64,000 bases of DNA. It comes from Phaeospirillum tilakii (GTDB taxonomy: Bacteria; Pseudomonadota; Alphaproteobacteria; Rhodospirillales; Magnetospirillaceae). Where the stretch lies: the NCBI RefSeq assembly GCF_042683125.1, contig NZ_JBHUIY010000014.1, positions 31,607-95,606 of the forward strand, in the 5' to 3' direction. The position numbers and the translations under genes are program-made. Under the pieces are notes generated by a model. It was given only the letters and a program-made list of their open reading frames with translations. It was not told the DNA's origin and ran no database searches. Numbering within the stretch: the first letter of the stretch is position 1; every line of letters begins with the position of its first letter. Of this stretch, positions 34,354-43,454 are shown piece by piece.

Positions 34354-35796
34354 ATGGTGGCCGATATAGCGCCTCTTTCCAGGATCGACAGCTTCCCTTA
34401 TCGCCATCGCATCAACGAGGTGATGAGGAGCCCGGTGCTGACCGCGCCCCCCGATCTGCCGCTGCTCGAGGCGGTGCGGTGGATGGAGGCGTCGCGGGTG
34501 TCGTCGATCGTCGCGGTTGCCGCCGACGGCACCGCCACCGGCATCTTCACCGAGCGCGACCTGCTGCGGCTGGTGGCCAAGGACGGCGCGGCGGGGCTGG
34601 CGGTGACGCTGGGGGCGGTGATGACCCGGGCGGTGATCACGGTGCCGGGCGAGTCGTTCGTCCATGTCGCCCTGGCGCGGATGGCCCGCACCGGGCTGCG
34701 CCATCTGGTGGTGGTCGATGCCGCCCGCCGTCCGGTCGGCATCGTCACCGGCAGCGCCCTGCTGAAGGTGCGGGCGACCGAGGCGCTGGTGCTGGGGGAT
34801 TCGGTCGAGACCGCCCGCGACGGCGAGGCGATGGCGGCGGTGGTGGCGCGGCTGCCACGGCTGGCCGCCGCCCTGCTGGCCGAGGGGGTGACCGCCCGCA
34901 ACATCGCCGCGGTGGTGGCGCTGGTGCTGCGCGACCTCACCGCCCGCGCCACCGAGCTGGCCGAGGCGGGGATGGCCGACGATGGCTGGGGCGCGCCGCC
35001 CGCCCGCTACGCCCTGCTGGTGCTGGGCTCGGCCGGGCGGGGCGAAAGCCTGCTGGCCTTCGACCAGGACAACGCCCTGGTCCATGCCGGCGGTCCCGAC
35101 GACGATCCCTGGTTCGCCGAACTCGGCCGCCGCCTCAACGCCACCCTGGCCCAGGCCGGGATCCCGCTGTGCCAGGGCAAGGTGATGGCCGGCGAGGCGG
35201 CATGGCGCCACAGCCTGGAGCAATGGCGCGCCGAACTGCACCGCTGGGTCTATTCGGTCGAGAACCAGACGGTGATGTACTGCGACATCTTCTTCGATTT
35301 CCAGCCGGTGTGGGGCGATGTCGCCCTGGCCGAGGAACTGCGCCGGCTGGCCCTCGACACCGCCGCCGGTTCGGGCTTCTTCCTGCGCTACCTTGCCCAG
35401 AACGTCGCGGCGATGGACGGCTCGATCGGCCTGTTCGGCAGCCTCGTCACCGTCAATGGCCGGCTCAACCTCAAGAAGTTCGGGCTGCTGCCGCTGGTCA
35501 GCGCGGCGCGGCTGCGGGCGATCCGCGCCGGAGTGACCGAGACCGGCACCGACGACCGCTTCGGCGCCCTGGCCGAGGCCGGCGCGATCCATCCCGACGA
35601 CCTGCGCGACCTGATCGAGGTGCGCGAGATCCTGCTGCGCAGCCTGCTCGAACAGCAACTGGCCGACCTCGCCCTCGACATCCCGCCCTCGGCGCGGATC
35701 GATCCGAAATGCTTCGACAAGCCGGCCCGCGCCCGCCTGCGCTGGGCGCTGAAACGCCTCCAGACCCTCAAATTCGTCTGCGGCGTCGGCGGCTGA
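34354..35796 (+). CDS. CBS-domain / DUF294 nucleotidyltransferase-like protein
   Basis: A 480-aa predicted signalling protein. Two CBS domains occupy about residues 18-140 and usually bind adenine nucleotides. A DUF294 nucleotidyltransferase-like domain follows, with the GSAGRGESLLAFDQDNAL motif near 228-245 resembling the PII-uridylyltransferase active site, then a C-terminal helical domain. The cyclic-nucleotide-binding domain often found at the N-terminus of relatives is missing. Its position across a shared regulatory region from yjcH-actP recurs in other genomes, as I recall, and suggests a link to acetate metabolism (inference). Confidence 0.85.
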   Translation: MVADIAPLSRIDSFPYRHRINEVMRSPVLTAPPDLPLLEAVRWMEASRVSSIVAVAADGTATGIFTERDLLRLVAKDGAAGLAVTLGAVMTRAVITVPGESFVHVALARMARTGLRHLVVVDAARRPVGIVTGSALLKVRATEALVLGDSVETARDGEAMAAVVARLPRLAAALLAEGVTARNIAAVVALVLRDLTARATELAEAGMADDGWGAPPARYALLVLGSAGRGESLLAFDQDNALVHAGGPDDDPWFAELGRRLNATLAQAGIPLCQGKVMAGEAAWRHSLEQWRAELHRWVYSVENQTVMYCDIFFDFQPVWGDVALAEELRRLALDTAAGSGFFLRYLAQNVAAMDGSIGLFGSLVTVNGRLNLKKFGLLPLVSAARLRAIRAGVTETGTDDRFGALAEAGAIHPDDLRDLIEVREILLRSLLEQQLADLALDIPPSARIDPKCFDKPARARLRWALKRLQTLKFVCGVGG

Positions 35797-35803
35797 CGCT
35801 ATC

Positions 35804-35910
35804 GCGGGCTCTGCCCGCACCCGCCAAGGGCCGCAAGGCCCTTGGAACCCTTTCCTTGACCGTCGCGCGGCCAACACCCGCGCCCAAGCGGAAAGGCCGG
35901 TCCGCGCCCG
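35804..35910. repeat. Family B palindromic element, inverted partial copy (B3)
   Basis: Hairpins GCGGGC-tct-GCCCGC (35804-35818) and CCAAGGGCC-gcaa-GGCCCTTGG (35824-35845) are followed by a core that matches the reverse complement of the B2 core. The distal inverted terminus is missing. It lies between two convergent genes. Confidence 0.78.
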
Positions 35911-35922
35911 CGTCGTTTTTGG

Positions 35923-37581
35923 TCAGGAGGTCAGCGGCACCTGATCCTCGTCACTGCCGTCATCGGCGTCGGTGGCGAGGCGGAAGCGGTTCTTGCCGTT
36001 CTGTTTGGCCCGGTACATCGCCTGATCGGCGCGGTGGAGCGCGGCGGCGATGTCGCCCTGTCCGGGGGGCCACAGCGCCACGCCGACGCTACAGCCCAGC
36101 CCCTCGCCGAGTTGGCCGACCATGGTGACGATGCGGGCGGCGATCACCTCGGCCACCGCCTCGATCTCTTCGGCCGGGGCGGAGATGCAGACGACGAATT
36201 CGTCGCCGCCCAGCCGGCCGCAGGCATCCCGGTCGCGCAGGATGTGGCGCAGGATCTCGGCGGTCTGGCGCAGCACCTCGTCGCCGCGGGCGTGGCCGAA
36301 GCGGTCGTTGACCGCCTTGAACCCGTCGAGGTCGAGCAGCATCACCGCCAGCGCCAGGGGCTTTCTGGCCCCGGCCGCATCGCGGCGCAGCAATTCGACC
36401 AGTTCGAGGAACAGGCCGCGTCCGGGCAGCCCGGTCAGCGAGTCGCAGCGGGCCGAGGTCAGCCGGTTCGACAGTTCCCGCTGGGTCGAGAGGGCATCGA
36501 CCAGGGCGTCCTTGATTTCCTGCTCGCGCCGGCTGGCCTGGATCAGGGTCCGGCCGATCTCGACCACCTCGCGCACCGCCGCGCCATAGGCCGGCAGGCT
36601 GCCGGTGCGGGCGAAATCGCGCGAGGCGCGGACCAGCGCGGTGAACTGGCGGCCGAGCACCCCGGACAGCACCAGCGCGCAGGCCAGGGCCATCGTCAGC
36701 ACCAGGGCGATGCCGATCGCCAGGGCGGCGACGGTCTGGTCGAGCGGCTCGCGCAGCGCCCGTGTCGCCACCCCGATCAGCACCACCCAGTCGGTGCGCG
36801 GCACCGCGACGATCGCGGCGGAGATTTCGGTGCCGTCGGGGGCGGCGAAGGTGATCAGGTCGCGCTCGCCCCGCCGCAGCGCCGCCGCGAGGTCGGGCGG
36901 CACCGCCGTGCCGGCGCTTTCCTGCTTCATGTGGCTGATGGCGATGGTGCGCTGGGTGGCATCGACCAGCGCCACCACCCAGTCGTGGGGCAGGTGCAGG
37001 CCGTCCAGCACCGTGGCGAACACCTCGACCGGGACGATCATCCGCAGGCAGTAGGCCACCGCGCCGTCGATCGTCACCGGTACCCCGATCGCCACCACCT
37101 GCCGCTTGCTGATGGCGCCGGTATACACCCCGGAACTGGCCGGCTGGCCGGTGGCGAACACCCGCTCGACCGAGTCCGGCGCCTCGGTCGGCGGCAGCGG
37201 CGCGCCGAACGGTTCGCGGGAACTGAACAGCTGATTGCCGGCGCGGTCGAGCAGGACGATGGTCATCACCCCCGGCGTTTCCCGCGCCACCATCTGGGCA
37301 TGGCGGTACAGCGCGGGCAGGTCGCGCCGCTGCGCCGCCTCCGCGCTGGCCAGGGTGGTCAGCGAGCTGAGGCCGATATCGATCCGCAGGTCGATCGCGT
37401 TGGCGGCCGAGCGGGTGCGTTCGGTCAGTTGGACGATCAGGCTCTCGGCCCGGGCCTGGTACAGCGCATGCAGCGTGTAGGCCGTGAAGGCCAGCAGCGG
37501 GCTGGAGGAGACCACCACCACCAGCACCAGCCAGAACCGGATCCCCAACGTCACCGAGCCCAGGGCGGAAAAAAACGTCAT
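35923..37581 (-). CDS. Membrane-bound diguanylate cyclase with periplasmic sensor
   Basis: Predicted to make cyclic di-GMP in response to an extracytoplasmic signal. The 552-aa protein has membrane helices near residues 13-37 and 281-307 enclosing a Cache-like periplasmic domain. A HAMP-like linker follows, then a GGDEF domain with the intact motif GGDEF at 458-462. An RDRD inhibitory I-site lies five residues before it, so product feedback is likely. No EAL domain is present. The ATG at 37581 is followed at once by the first membrane segment. Confidence 0.9.
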   Translation of the reverse strand: MTFFSALGSVTLGIRFWLVLVVVVSSSPLLAFTAYTLHALYQARAESLIVQLTERTRSAANAIDLRIDIGLSSLTTLASAEAAQRRDLPALYRHAQMVARETPGVMTIVLLDRAGNQLFSSREPFGAPLPPTEAPDSVERVFATGQPASSGVYTGAISKRQVVAIGVPVTIDGAVAYCLRMIVPVEVFATVLDGLHLPHDWVVALVDATQRTIAISHMKQESAGTAVPPDLAAALRRGERDLITFAAPDGTEISAAIVAVPRTDWVVLIGVATRALREPLDQTVAALAIGIALVLTMALACALVLSGVLGRQFTALVRASRDFARTGSLPAYGAAVREVVEIGRTLIQASRREQEIKDALVDALSTQRELSNRLTSARCDSLTGLPGRGLFLELVELLRRDAAGARKPLALAVMLLDLDGFKAVNDRFGHARGDEVLRQTAEILRHILRDRDACGRLGGDEFVVCISAPAEEIEAVAEVIAARIVTMVGQLGEGLGCSVGVALWPPGQGDIAAALHRADQAMYRAKQNGKNRFRLATDADDGSDEDQVPLTS

Positions 37582-37869
37582 GGCGGGGACCCTGCGCAGG
37601 CGGGGGAGCGGGTGGCCGTGCTCCCCTCCGACGGTTTTGGTGGGGTATTATTCCATAGGTCATAGAAGTTCGCAAGCTATCCCCATGGTCCAGTGATGCT
37701 GCTGTCCATATCAGAGCAAGCAAATATTCGGCCGGATCATTTAATCGAACTGTAATGTTCAGGAAGACATGTCACCAGACGGGCGGCAATCCATTGAATT
37801 GTCATCCGGGGTTCGGCACTGTTCTCGTTGGGAACGAATCGCCTCGGCGATGGGACGGGAGAACCAGGA
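37582..37869. promoter_or_regulatory. 288-bp divergent promoter region between the GGDEF and receptor genes
   Basis: No ORF. The sequence is A/T-richer than its surroundings, notably at 37640-37760, as expected for two divergent promoters. I could not assign a confident -35/-10 pair. Confidence 0.4.
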
Positions 37870-39303
37870 ATGTCGAACCGGGCTCAGCAGAATCTTGACC
37901 TCAACGCCCCGGCCGAGCCGGATCTCCAGGATTTGATTGCCACCCTGGCCGAGCGGTGCGCCAAACTGGGCCTCAATGCCGCCGACATCGCCGGACGGAT
38001 CGATGACGTCAGCCGCCGGATCGCCGCCCAGACCGATCTGCTCGGCAATGTCAGCCACGCCGCCACCTCGATGGCCGCCTCCAATGCCGAAATCGCCGAG
38101 TCCGCGGCGGCGGCGCGCGACACGGCCCACGCGATGGCCGGGCGGATGCGGGACTCCCAGCACTCGATCCAGACGGCGGTGGCCGACGTGTTCGGATTGG
38201 TCGAGGGCACCACGCGGCTGGAGGCGCAATTGCCCGGACTGCAACACGCGCTCGACCGGGTCGGCGCCTCCACCAAGCAGATCGAGGCGGTGGCGCGCCA
38301 GACCAATCTGCTGGCGCTCAACGCCACCATCGAGGCGGCGCGGGCCGGCGAGGCCGGCAAGGGCTTCGCCGTGGTCGCGGGCGAGGTCAAGGCGTTGTCG
38401 CGCCAAACCGCCGACACGGTGAAGAGCATCCTCGGCACCGTCGCCGAACTGCGTGAACAGATCGCCCAGATCATCAGCGAGAGCGGGGCCGCCTCGGGGG
38501 CCGCCGCCGCCGCCCGGGCCGGCACCGGCACCATCGGCGCGGCGATGCAGGTGCTCGACGGCGTGTGCGACGGCGTGGCGACGATGGCCGGGACCATCAG
38601 CCTGATCGCCGACCGGGCCGGCGACAACCGGCGCCAATGCGAGGCGGTGGCGGAAGAGATCGCCCACATCGGCGACAACGAGGCCCTGTCCCGGCGCGAT
38701 GCCGAATCCGTCACCGAGGGGGCCTACCGCCTGCTCGATCTCGGCGAGGACCTGATCGAACTGCTGGCCGGGGCCGGGATCGAAACCGCCGACACCCCCT
38801 ATATCGATCAGGTCACCGCCACCGCTGAGGCCGTCACCCGCGAACTGGAGGCGGCGGTCGGCCGGGGCGAGATCGACCTCCCCACCCTGTTCGACGAAAC
38901 CTATCGGGAAATGGAGGGCATCCAGCCGCCGCGCTACACCACCCGCTGGCTGCCGCTGATCGAACGCCTGATCCCGCCGCTGATCGAGCCGCCCTCGCAG
39001 TTCCGCCCCAACGTGCTGCTGTGCACCGTGACCGACCGCAACGGCTACATGCCGGTCACCAACCGCCGCCACACCCATCCGCCGGGGCCGGACCCGGTGT
39101 GGAATGCGCAGAACTCCCGGCAACGGATGCGCCATGTCGATCGCACCGCCGCCAAGGTCGGCCAATCGACCCGGCCGTTCCTGGTGCAGACCTTCCGCCG
39201 CAACCTCGGTGACCGCTTTCAGATCGTCAAGGACATCTCGGCCCCGGTGTTCATCCGGGGGCGGTTGTGGGGCAACGTGCGGATGCTGACCATCGCCGAC
39301 TGA
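37870..39303 (+). CDS. Soluble methyl-accepting chemotaxis protein with C-terminal sensor-like domain
   Basis: A 477-aa chemoreceptor. The signalling hairpin tip NLLALNATIEAARAGE lies near residues 150-165 and helical coiled-coil arms occupy about 40-290. No membrane helix is predicted. The part after the signalling domain (about 335-477) is a globular region with VTDRNGYMPVTNRR, DPVWNAQNSRQRM and KDISAPVFIRGRLWGNVR, a pattern found at the C-terminus of other alphaproteobacterial receptors and probably a sensory Cache-like domain. The order is reversed compared with classic receptors. ATG 37870 (MSNRAQQN) follows a GGGAGAACCAGGA stretch. Confidence 0.88.
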   Translation: MSNRAQQNLDLNAPAEPDLQDLIATLAERCAKLGLNAADIAGRIDDVSRRIAAQTDLLGNVSHAATSMAASNAEIAESAAAARDTAHAMAGRMRDSQHSIQTAVADVFGLVEGTTRLEAQLPGLQHALDRVGASTKQIEAVARQTNLLALNATIEAARAGEAGKGFAVVAGEVKALSRQTADTVKSILGTVAELREQIAQIISESGAASGAAAAARAGTGTIGAAMQVLDGVCDGVATMAGTISLIADRAGDNRRQCEAVAEEIAHIGDNEALSRRDAESVTEGAYRLLDLGEDLIELLAGAGIETADTPYIDQVTATAEAVTRELEAAVGRGEIDLPTLFDETYREMEGIQPPRYTTRWLPLIERLIPPLIEPPSQFRPNVLLCTVTDRNGYMPVTNRRHTHPPGPDPVWNAQNSRQRMRHVDRTAAKVGQSTRPFLVQTFRRNLGDRFQIVKDISAPVFIRGRLWGNVRMLTIAD

Positions 39304-39424
39304 TCCCGCAGGGACCGCCAGCGGTACAGCGCCGCTGTTGGCCAAGGATCCGCGCCCGGTTGGGCGGTCGCCCCAGCCCAACCGGAATCGGCCCGGGTCA
39401 ATCGGAGGAGGGCGGTTAAAGAGA

Positions 39425-39454
39425 AAGGGCCCAGCCGCTGGCGGCTGAGCCCTT
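39425..39454 (-). terminator. Terminator of tRNA-Ala
   Basis: A 13-bp stem (39425-39437 with 39442-39454, one G-U pair on the minus strand) round loop CCAG. Pyrimidine-rich TTCTCTTT follows on the minus strand, just downstream of the tRNA. Confidence 0.75.
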
Positions 39455-39461
39455 CTTCATT

Positions 39462-39537
<76 letters not shown>

Positions 39538-39665
39538 TTTTTATTTCGGTCCGTGGCGTTTGGGGCGCCGTCGGTGGAGGCGGAACTTATTGATTTCGGG
39601 GCGGGGGCGCAAGAGAAAAATTTCGGTCGCCGTCATTTTTTTTCCGCCGCCCCCGCCGGGCCGCC

Positions 39666-40058
39666 TCAGGCCTCGTCCTCGAGCTCGTCGTCGAGGTGAT
39701 CCATCACCTCGGCCATGTCGTCGTCGTCCTCACCGAGATCCGACGCGTCCTCGATCAGGCCGTGCTCGTCCTCCTCGGCGGCGTCCTCGTGCTCCTCGGC
39801 TTCGGTGCCTTCCTCGTCCTCGGTGCCGGCATCGGCGACGTCGTCGGTTTCGACGTCGATCTCCTCCGGATCGACCACGGCGGGGATCGGCGCCTTGGCC
39901 TCGGTCACACCGCCGCCGGCGCGGCGGACCTTGAACGGCACGTCGGGTTCGACGTTGGCGCCGCATTTGGGGCAGACGATCGGCGTCCGCTTCATGTCAT
40001 AGAAACGGCAGCCGCAGCTTTGGCAGGTGCGCTTGTGTCCCCATTCCGGCTTGGCCAC
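39666..40058 (-). CDS. FYDLN-acid family protein (TIGR02300)
   Basis: A 130-aa protein with an N-terminal zinc-ribbon-like part, MAKPEWGHKRTCQSCGCRFYD with CxxC at residues 12-15 and CPKC near 29-32, and a very acidic tail of about 75 Asp/Glu-rich residues. The family is widespread in alphaproteobacteria and named for the FYDLN motif, here FYDMK. The function is unknown. It is divergent from aroA, 189 bp apart, a neighbourhood often conserved. Confidence 0.88.
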   Translation of the reverse strand: MAKPEWGHKRTCQSCGCRFYDMKRTPIVCPKCGANVEPDVPFKVRRAGGGVTEAKAPIPAVVDPEEIDVETDDVADAGTEDEEGTEAEEHEDAAEEDEHGLIEDASDLGEDDDDMAEVMDHLDDELEDEA

Positions 40059-40247
40059 CTTGGGTCCTCCTCGAAATTTGTCCGGTCAGGCTTGGGTCTG
40101 TGGGGGGCATTTGCCATGTTCCCCACCCGCTGTCAAAACCAATTCGCGCTGGCCGCCCCGACCTATCGTCCCGGCCGCGCTTGTGCTAGAGCTTGGCCGT
40201 TCCCGCCCATGCCGGTGGCGGGGGGGCTACAGACGGAAGGAGCGGGG

Positions 40248-41570
40248 ATGACCAACACGCTGCGGTCGGAACGGGCACGGCCCCTGGCGGGGGCGGCGCG
40301 GGTGCCGGGCGACAAGTCGATCTCCCACCGCGCCCTGATGCTGGGGGCGCTGGCGGTGGGCGAAAGCGTGGTCGGCGGGCTGCTCGAAGGCGACGACGTG
40401 CTGCACACCGCTGCCTGTCTGCGCGCCCTGGGAGCCGAGGTCACCCGGCGCGACGACGGCACCTGGCATCTGTTCGGGCGCGGCGTCGGCGGGCTGGTCG
40501 AGCCGGCCGATCTGCTCGACATGGGCAATTCCGGCACCGGCGCCCGCCTGATGATGGGGCTGGTCGCCACCCATCCCTTCACCACCTTCTTCACCGGCGA
40601 TGCCTCGCTGCGCTCGCGGCCGATGCGCCGCGTCACCGAGCCGCTGGCGCGGATGGGCGCCCGCTTCGTCACCCGCGAGGGCGGCCGGCTGCCGCTGGCG
40701 GTGGTCGGCACCGCCCAGCCGGTGCCGATCCGCTACGAACTGCCGGTGGCCTCGGCCCAGGTCAAGTCGGCCCTGCTGCTGGCCGGGCTCAACACCCCGG
40801 GCGAAACCACCGTGGTCGAGCCCGAGCCGACCCGCGACCATACCGAGCTGATGCTGCGCGCCTTCGGCGCCGACGTCCGGGTCGAGCCGACCGAGCAGGG
40901 CGGCCGGGTGGTCACCGTCACCGGCTTTCCCGAACTGACCGGGCGGCGGTTCGAGGTGCCGGCCGATCCCTCCTCGGCGGCGTTCCCGGCGGTGGCGGCG
41001 CTGCTGGTCGCGGGGTCGGAGATCCTGCTGAGCAATGTCGGGGTCAATCCGCTGCGGACCGGGCTCTATCAGACCCTCCGGGAGATGGGGGCCGACATCC
41101 TGTTCGAGAATGAGCGCGAGCAGGGCGGCGAAAAGGTGGCCGATCTGCGGGTGCGCGCCGGGCGGCTCAAGGGGGTCGAGGTGCCGGCCGAGCGGGCGCC
41201 GTCGATGATCGACGAATACCCGATCCTGGCGATCGCCGCCGCCTGCGCCGAGGGCACCACCCGGATGAACGGGCTGGCCGAGCTGCGGGTCAAGGAAAGC
41301 GACCGGCTGGGGGCGATGGCGCGCGGCCTCGCCGCCTGCGGCGTCCGGGTCGAGGAAGAGGCCGATGTGCTGATCGTTCATGGCACCGGGCGGCCGCCGG
41401 TCGGCGGGGCGACCATCGCCAGCAAATTCGATCACCGCATCGCGATGTCGTTCCTGGTGCTGGGGATGGTGGCCGAGCAGCCGGTCGTGGTTGACGACGC
41501 CGACTCGATCGGCACCAGCTTTCCCGGTTTCGTCGCCCTGATGAACAGCCTGGGGGCGGCGATCGCCTGA
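40248..41570 (+). CDS. aroA: 3-phosphoshikimate 1-carboxyvinyltransferase, class II
   Basis: EPSP synthase of the shikimate pathway joins phosphoenolpyruvate to shikimate 3-phosphate. The 440-aa protein is of the class II (CP4-like) type: PGDKSISHRALMLGALA at about 20-36, DMGNSGTGARLMMG near 91-104 and the catalytic KESDR near 348. The residue at the position of CP4 Ala100 is Gly96 here (NSGTG), as in most non-tolerant enzymes. I chose ATG 40248, preceded by GGAAGGAG. The usual downstream partners cmk and rpsA are absent. Confidence 0.96.
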   Translation: MTNTLRSERARPLAGAARVPGDKSISHRALMLGALAVGESVVGGLLEGDDVLHTAACLRALGAEVTRRDDGTWHLFGRGVGGLVEPADLLDMGNSGTGARLMMGLVATHPFTTFFTGDASLRSRPMRRVTEPLARMGARFVTREGGRLPLAVVGTAQPVPIRYELPVASAQVKSALLLAGLNTPGETTVVEPEPTRDHTELMLRAFGADVRVEPTEQGGRVVTVTGFPELTGRRFEVPADPSSAAFPAVAALLVAGSEILLSNVGVNPLRTGLYQTLREMGADILFENEREQGGEKVADLRVRAGRLKGVEVPAERAPSMIDEYPILAIAAACAEGTTRMNGLAELRVKESDRLGAMARGLAACGVRVEEEADVLIVHGTGRPPVGGATIASKFDHRIAMSFLVLGMVAEQPVVVDDADSIGTSFPGFVALMNSLGAAIA

Positions 41571-41581
41571 CCGCGCCCCTG

Positions 41582-41697
41582 TTGGGCTTTCGCCCAAACC
41601 CAACCGGGGCGATGCCCCGGACCCCCTTTGTTTTCGAAAAAAAAGGGGGAGGTCTGGAGGCGTCAGCCTCCAGGCGGGGCCGGGGCGGCAGCCCCGC
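41582..41697. repeat. Family A palindromic element, inverted copy (A3)
   Basis: An inverted, diverged full-length copy. Order: TTGGGC-tttc-GCCCAA (41582-41597), CCGGGGC-gat-GCCCCGG (41604-41620), centre TTTTCGAAAA, T/CTGGAGGC-gtca-GCCTCCA-type hairpin (about 41654-41672) and a GC-rich terminal hairpin ending at 41697. It fills the gap between convergent aroA and the HAD gene. Confidence 0.8.
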
Positions 41698-41703
41698 AGG
41701 GGG

Positions 41704-42363
41704 TTACCCCCGCAGGGCGCGCAGGCGGTCGAGGTCGATGCAGCCGAGGTCGGGATAGACCGCCAGCGCCCCGGTGAAATCGTCGCCGCCGGTATAGACG
41801 CTCTCGGTCACCACCACGGCGAGGCCGGCGGCGCGGGCGGCCTGGACGCCGTGGGCCGAATCCTCGATCACCAGACATCTTTCCGCCGGCAGGCCCAGCC
41901 GGGCCAGCACCAGATGATAGACCGAGGGATCGGGCTTCTTGCGCGGGGTGTCCTCGCCGCACACCACCACGTCGAACCAGGCACAGCGTTCGCCCAGCAG
42001 GGCGTCGATGTTGGCGCGGCTGGTGGTGGTGGCCAACGCCAGCTTCAGCCCCTCGTCGCGGGCCTGTTCGATCAGCGGCTCGATCCCGGGGCGGAACGAC
42101 AGCGCGCCCTCGTGGACCATCCGGGTGTAATGGGCGGTCTTGGCCTTGTGCAGTTCGGCGATCAGCGCGTCGGAGGCGTCGGGAGCATAGGCGCGCAGGC
42201 GCTCGCGCCCGCCCGACACCTTGAGCAGGCTGCGATAGAGCGGGCGGTCCCAACGCCAGTCGAGCCCGGCGGCGACGAAGGCGGCGTTGAACGACTCGCG
42301 GTGGACCTCCTCGGTCTCGGCCAGGGTGCCGTCGACGTCGAAGATCAGGGCGGCGAGAGGCAT
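41704..42363 (-). CDS. HAD-superfamily phosphatase, CbbY-like
   Basis: A 219-aa haloacid-dehalogenase hydrolase resembling CbbY/phosphoglycolate-type phosphatases. The nucleophile motif DVDGTL is at residues 9-14, the second motif is in ALATTTSRAN near 109-118, and the third-fourth motif region is KKPDPSVYHLVL and VIEDSAHGVQAA near 142-175. The helical cap is inserted after motif I (C1 type). CbbY in Rhodobacter dephosphorylates xylulose 1,5-bisphosphate, but no RuBisCO genes are near, so the substrate is open. It overlaps the end of the cupin gene by 19 bp. Confidence 0.88.
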   Translation of the reverse strand: MPLAALIFDVDGTLAETEEVHRESFNAAFVAAGLDWRWDRPLYRSLLKVSGGRERLRAYAPDASDALIAELHKAKTAHYTRMVHEGALSFRPGIEPLIEQARDEGLKLALATTTSRANIDALLGERCAWFDVVVCGEDTPRKKPDPSVYHLVLARLGLPAERCLVIEDSAHGVQAARAAGLAVVVTESVYTGGDDFTGALAVYPDLGCIDLDRLRALRG

Positions 42364-42797
42364 GAATCGGGACTCCAGTCAGGGGGGGGCAGCTCGAAAC
42401 CGGCGAAGGAAAAGGCGGGGGAGACGGTGCAGCCGACCAGGCTCCAGGCCCCGAGCGGCGCCGCCGCCTGCCACAGTCCGGGGGCGACGATGCCCTGGGG
42501 AAGATGGCCGGCCAGCGGGTCGGGGCCGAGGATCAGGCTGCGCGCGGCGTGGCCGTCCTCGGACAAATCGAGCCGCAGCGGCGCGCCGGCATGGAAGTGC
42601 CAGATCTCGGTGGCGTCGATCCGGTGCCAGTGCGAGCGTTCGCCCGCCCGCAGCAGGTAGAGGATCGCGGTGCCGCTGCCGCGTCCGCCGCCGGGCGGCG
42701 GCGGGTCGCGCCAGGTCTCGACGTAATGGCCGCCCTCGGGATGGGGCTGCATCCCCAGGCGGGCGATCAGCGCGGCGAGGCGGTCCGCCTCGTTCAT
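42345..42797 (-). CDS. Cupin-fold protein, DUF985 family
   Basis: A 150-aa beta-barrel protein. GMQPHPEGGHYVETWRD near residues 15-31 and SHWHRIDATEIWHFHAGAPL near 55-74 are the DUF985 signature, with His residues arranged as for a cupin metal site. Function is unknown; some relatives are sugar epimerase-like. The ATG at 42797 overlaps the GST stop by 4 bp, so GST-cupin-HAD form one operon. Confidence 0.87.
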   Translation of the reverse strand: MNEADRLAALIARLGMQPHPEGGHYVETWRDPPPPGGGRGSGTAILYLLRAGERSHWHRIDATEIWHFHAGAPLRLDLSEDGHAARSLILGPDPLAGHLPQGIVAPGLWQAAAPLGAWSLVGCTVSPAFSFAGFELPPPDWSPDSCLSPP

Positions 42798-43396
42798 GCC
42801 GGCACCGTCGCCGCCACCGACGGGCGGAGCGACACCCGGGCGAACCATGCCGCCAAAGCGGGGCGGCCGGCGCGCCAGTCGGATTCGGGGAAGCGGAAAT
42901 CGAGATAGCCGAGCGCCGCCACCACCGCGATCTGGCCGAGCAGGAAGGTCTCGCCCCAGCCGGGCGCCTCGTCCTCCAGCCGGTCGAGGGCGCGGGCGAT
43001 CGCCCGCTGCTGGCGCTCGACCCAGTCCGGCCACAGCTTGTCGGCCGGGCGCAGGGTGGTTTCGGCCCGCACCGCCAGGGCGGCGTCGAGGAGGCCGTCG
43101 GCCAGCGCCTCCAGCCGCTTCTGCACCCAGCGCGGCCCGCCGGCGGCGGGGATCAGCTTGGGGCCGTCATGCAGCGAATCGAGGTAGTCGCAGATCACCG
43201 GCGAATCGTATAGCGCCTCGCCGCCCTCGGTCAGCAGGGTCGGCACCTTGCCGAGCGGGTTGTCGGCGGGCAGGTCGGTGGCAGGGTCCCAGGCGTTGGT
43301 CGGGACCGGTTCGATCCGCTCGGCCAGCCCGGTCTCGCGGGCGAGGATCCAGACCTTGCGGACGTAAGGCGAGGTGGCGGAGGTGCGCAGCTTCAT
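42794..43396 (-). CDS. Glutathione S-transferase family protein
   Basis: A 200-aa cytosolic GST. The thioredoxin-like N-domain has MKLRTSATSPYVRKVWI (Ser/Thr-rich active-site start, residues 1-17), NPLGKVPTL near 46-54 with the conserved cis-Pro, and DSPVICDYLD near 64-73. The all-helical C-domain follows. Probably conjugates or reduces a small electrophile; the substrate is unknown. First gene of the GST-cupin-HAD operon. Confidence 0.9.
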   Translation of the reverse strand: MKLRTSATSPYVRKVWILARETGLAERIEPVPTNAWDPATDLPADNPLGKVPTLLTEGGEALYDSPVICDYLDSLHDGPKLIPAAGGPRWVQKRLEALADGLLDAALAVRAETTLRPADKLWPDWVERQQRAIARALDRLEDEAPGWGETFLLGQIAVVAALGYLDFRFPESDWRAGRPALAAWFARVSLRPSVAATVPA

Positions 43397-43454
43397 CGGG
43401 GCCTCGGCGGCTCGGGACGGGATCCCGACAGGGTTGGCTGAGCCGCCCCGGGTG

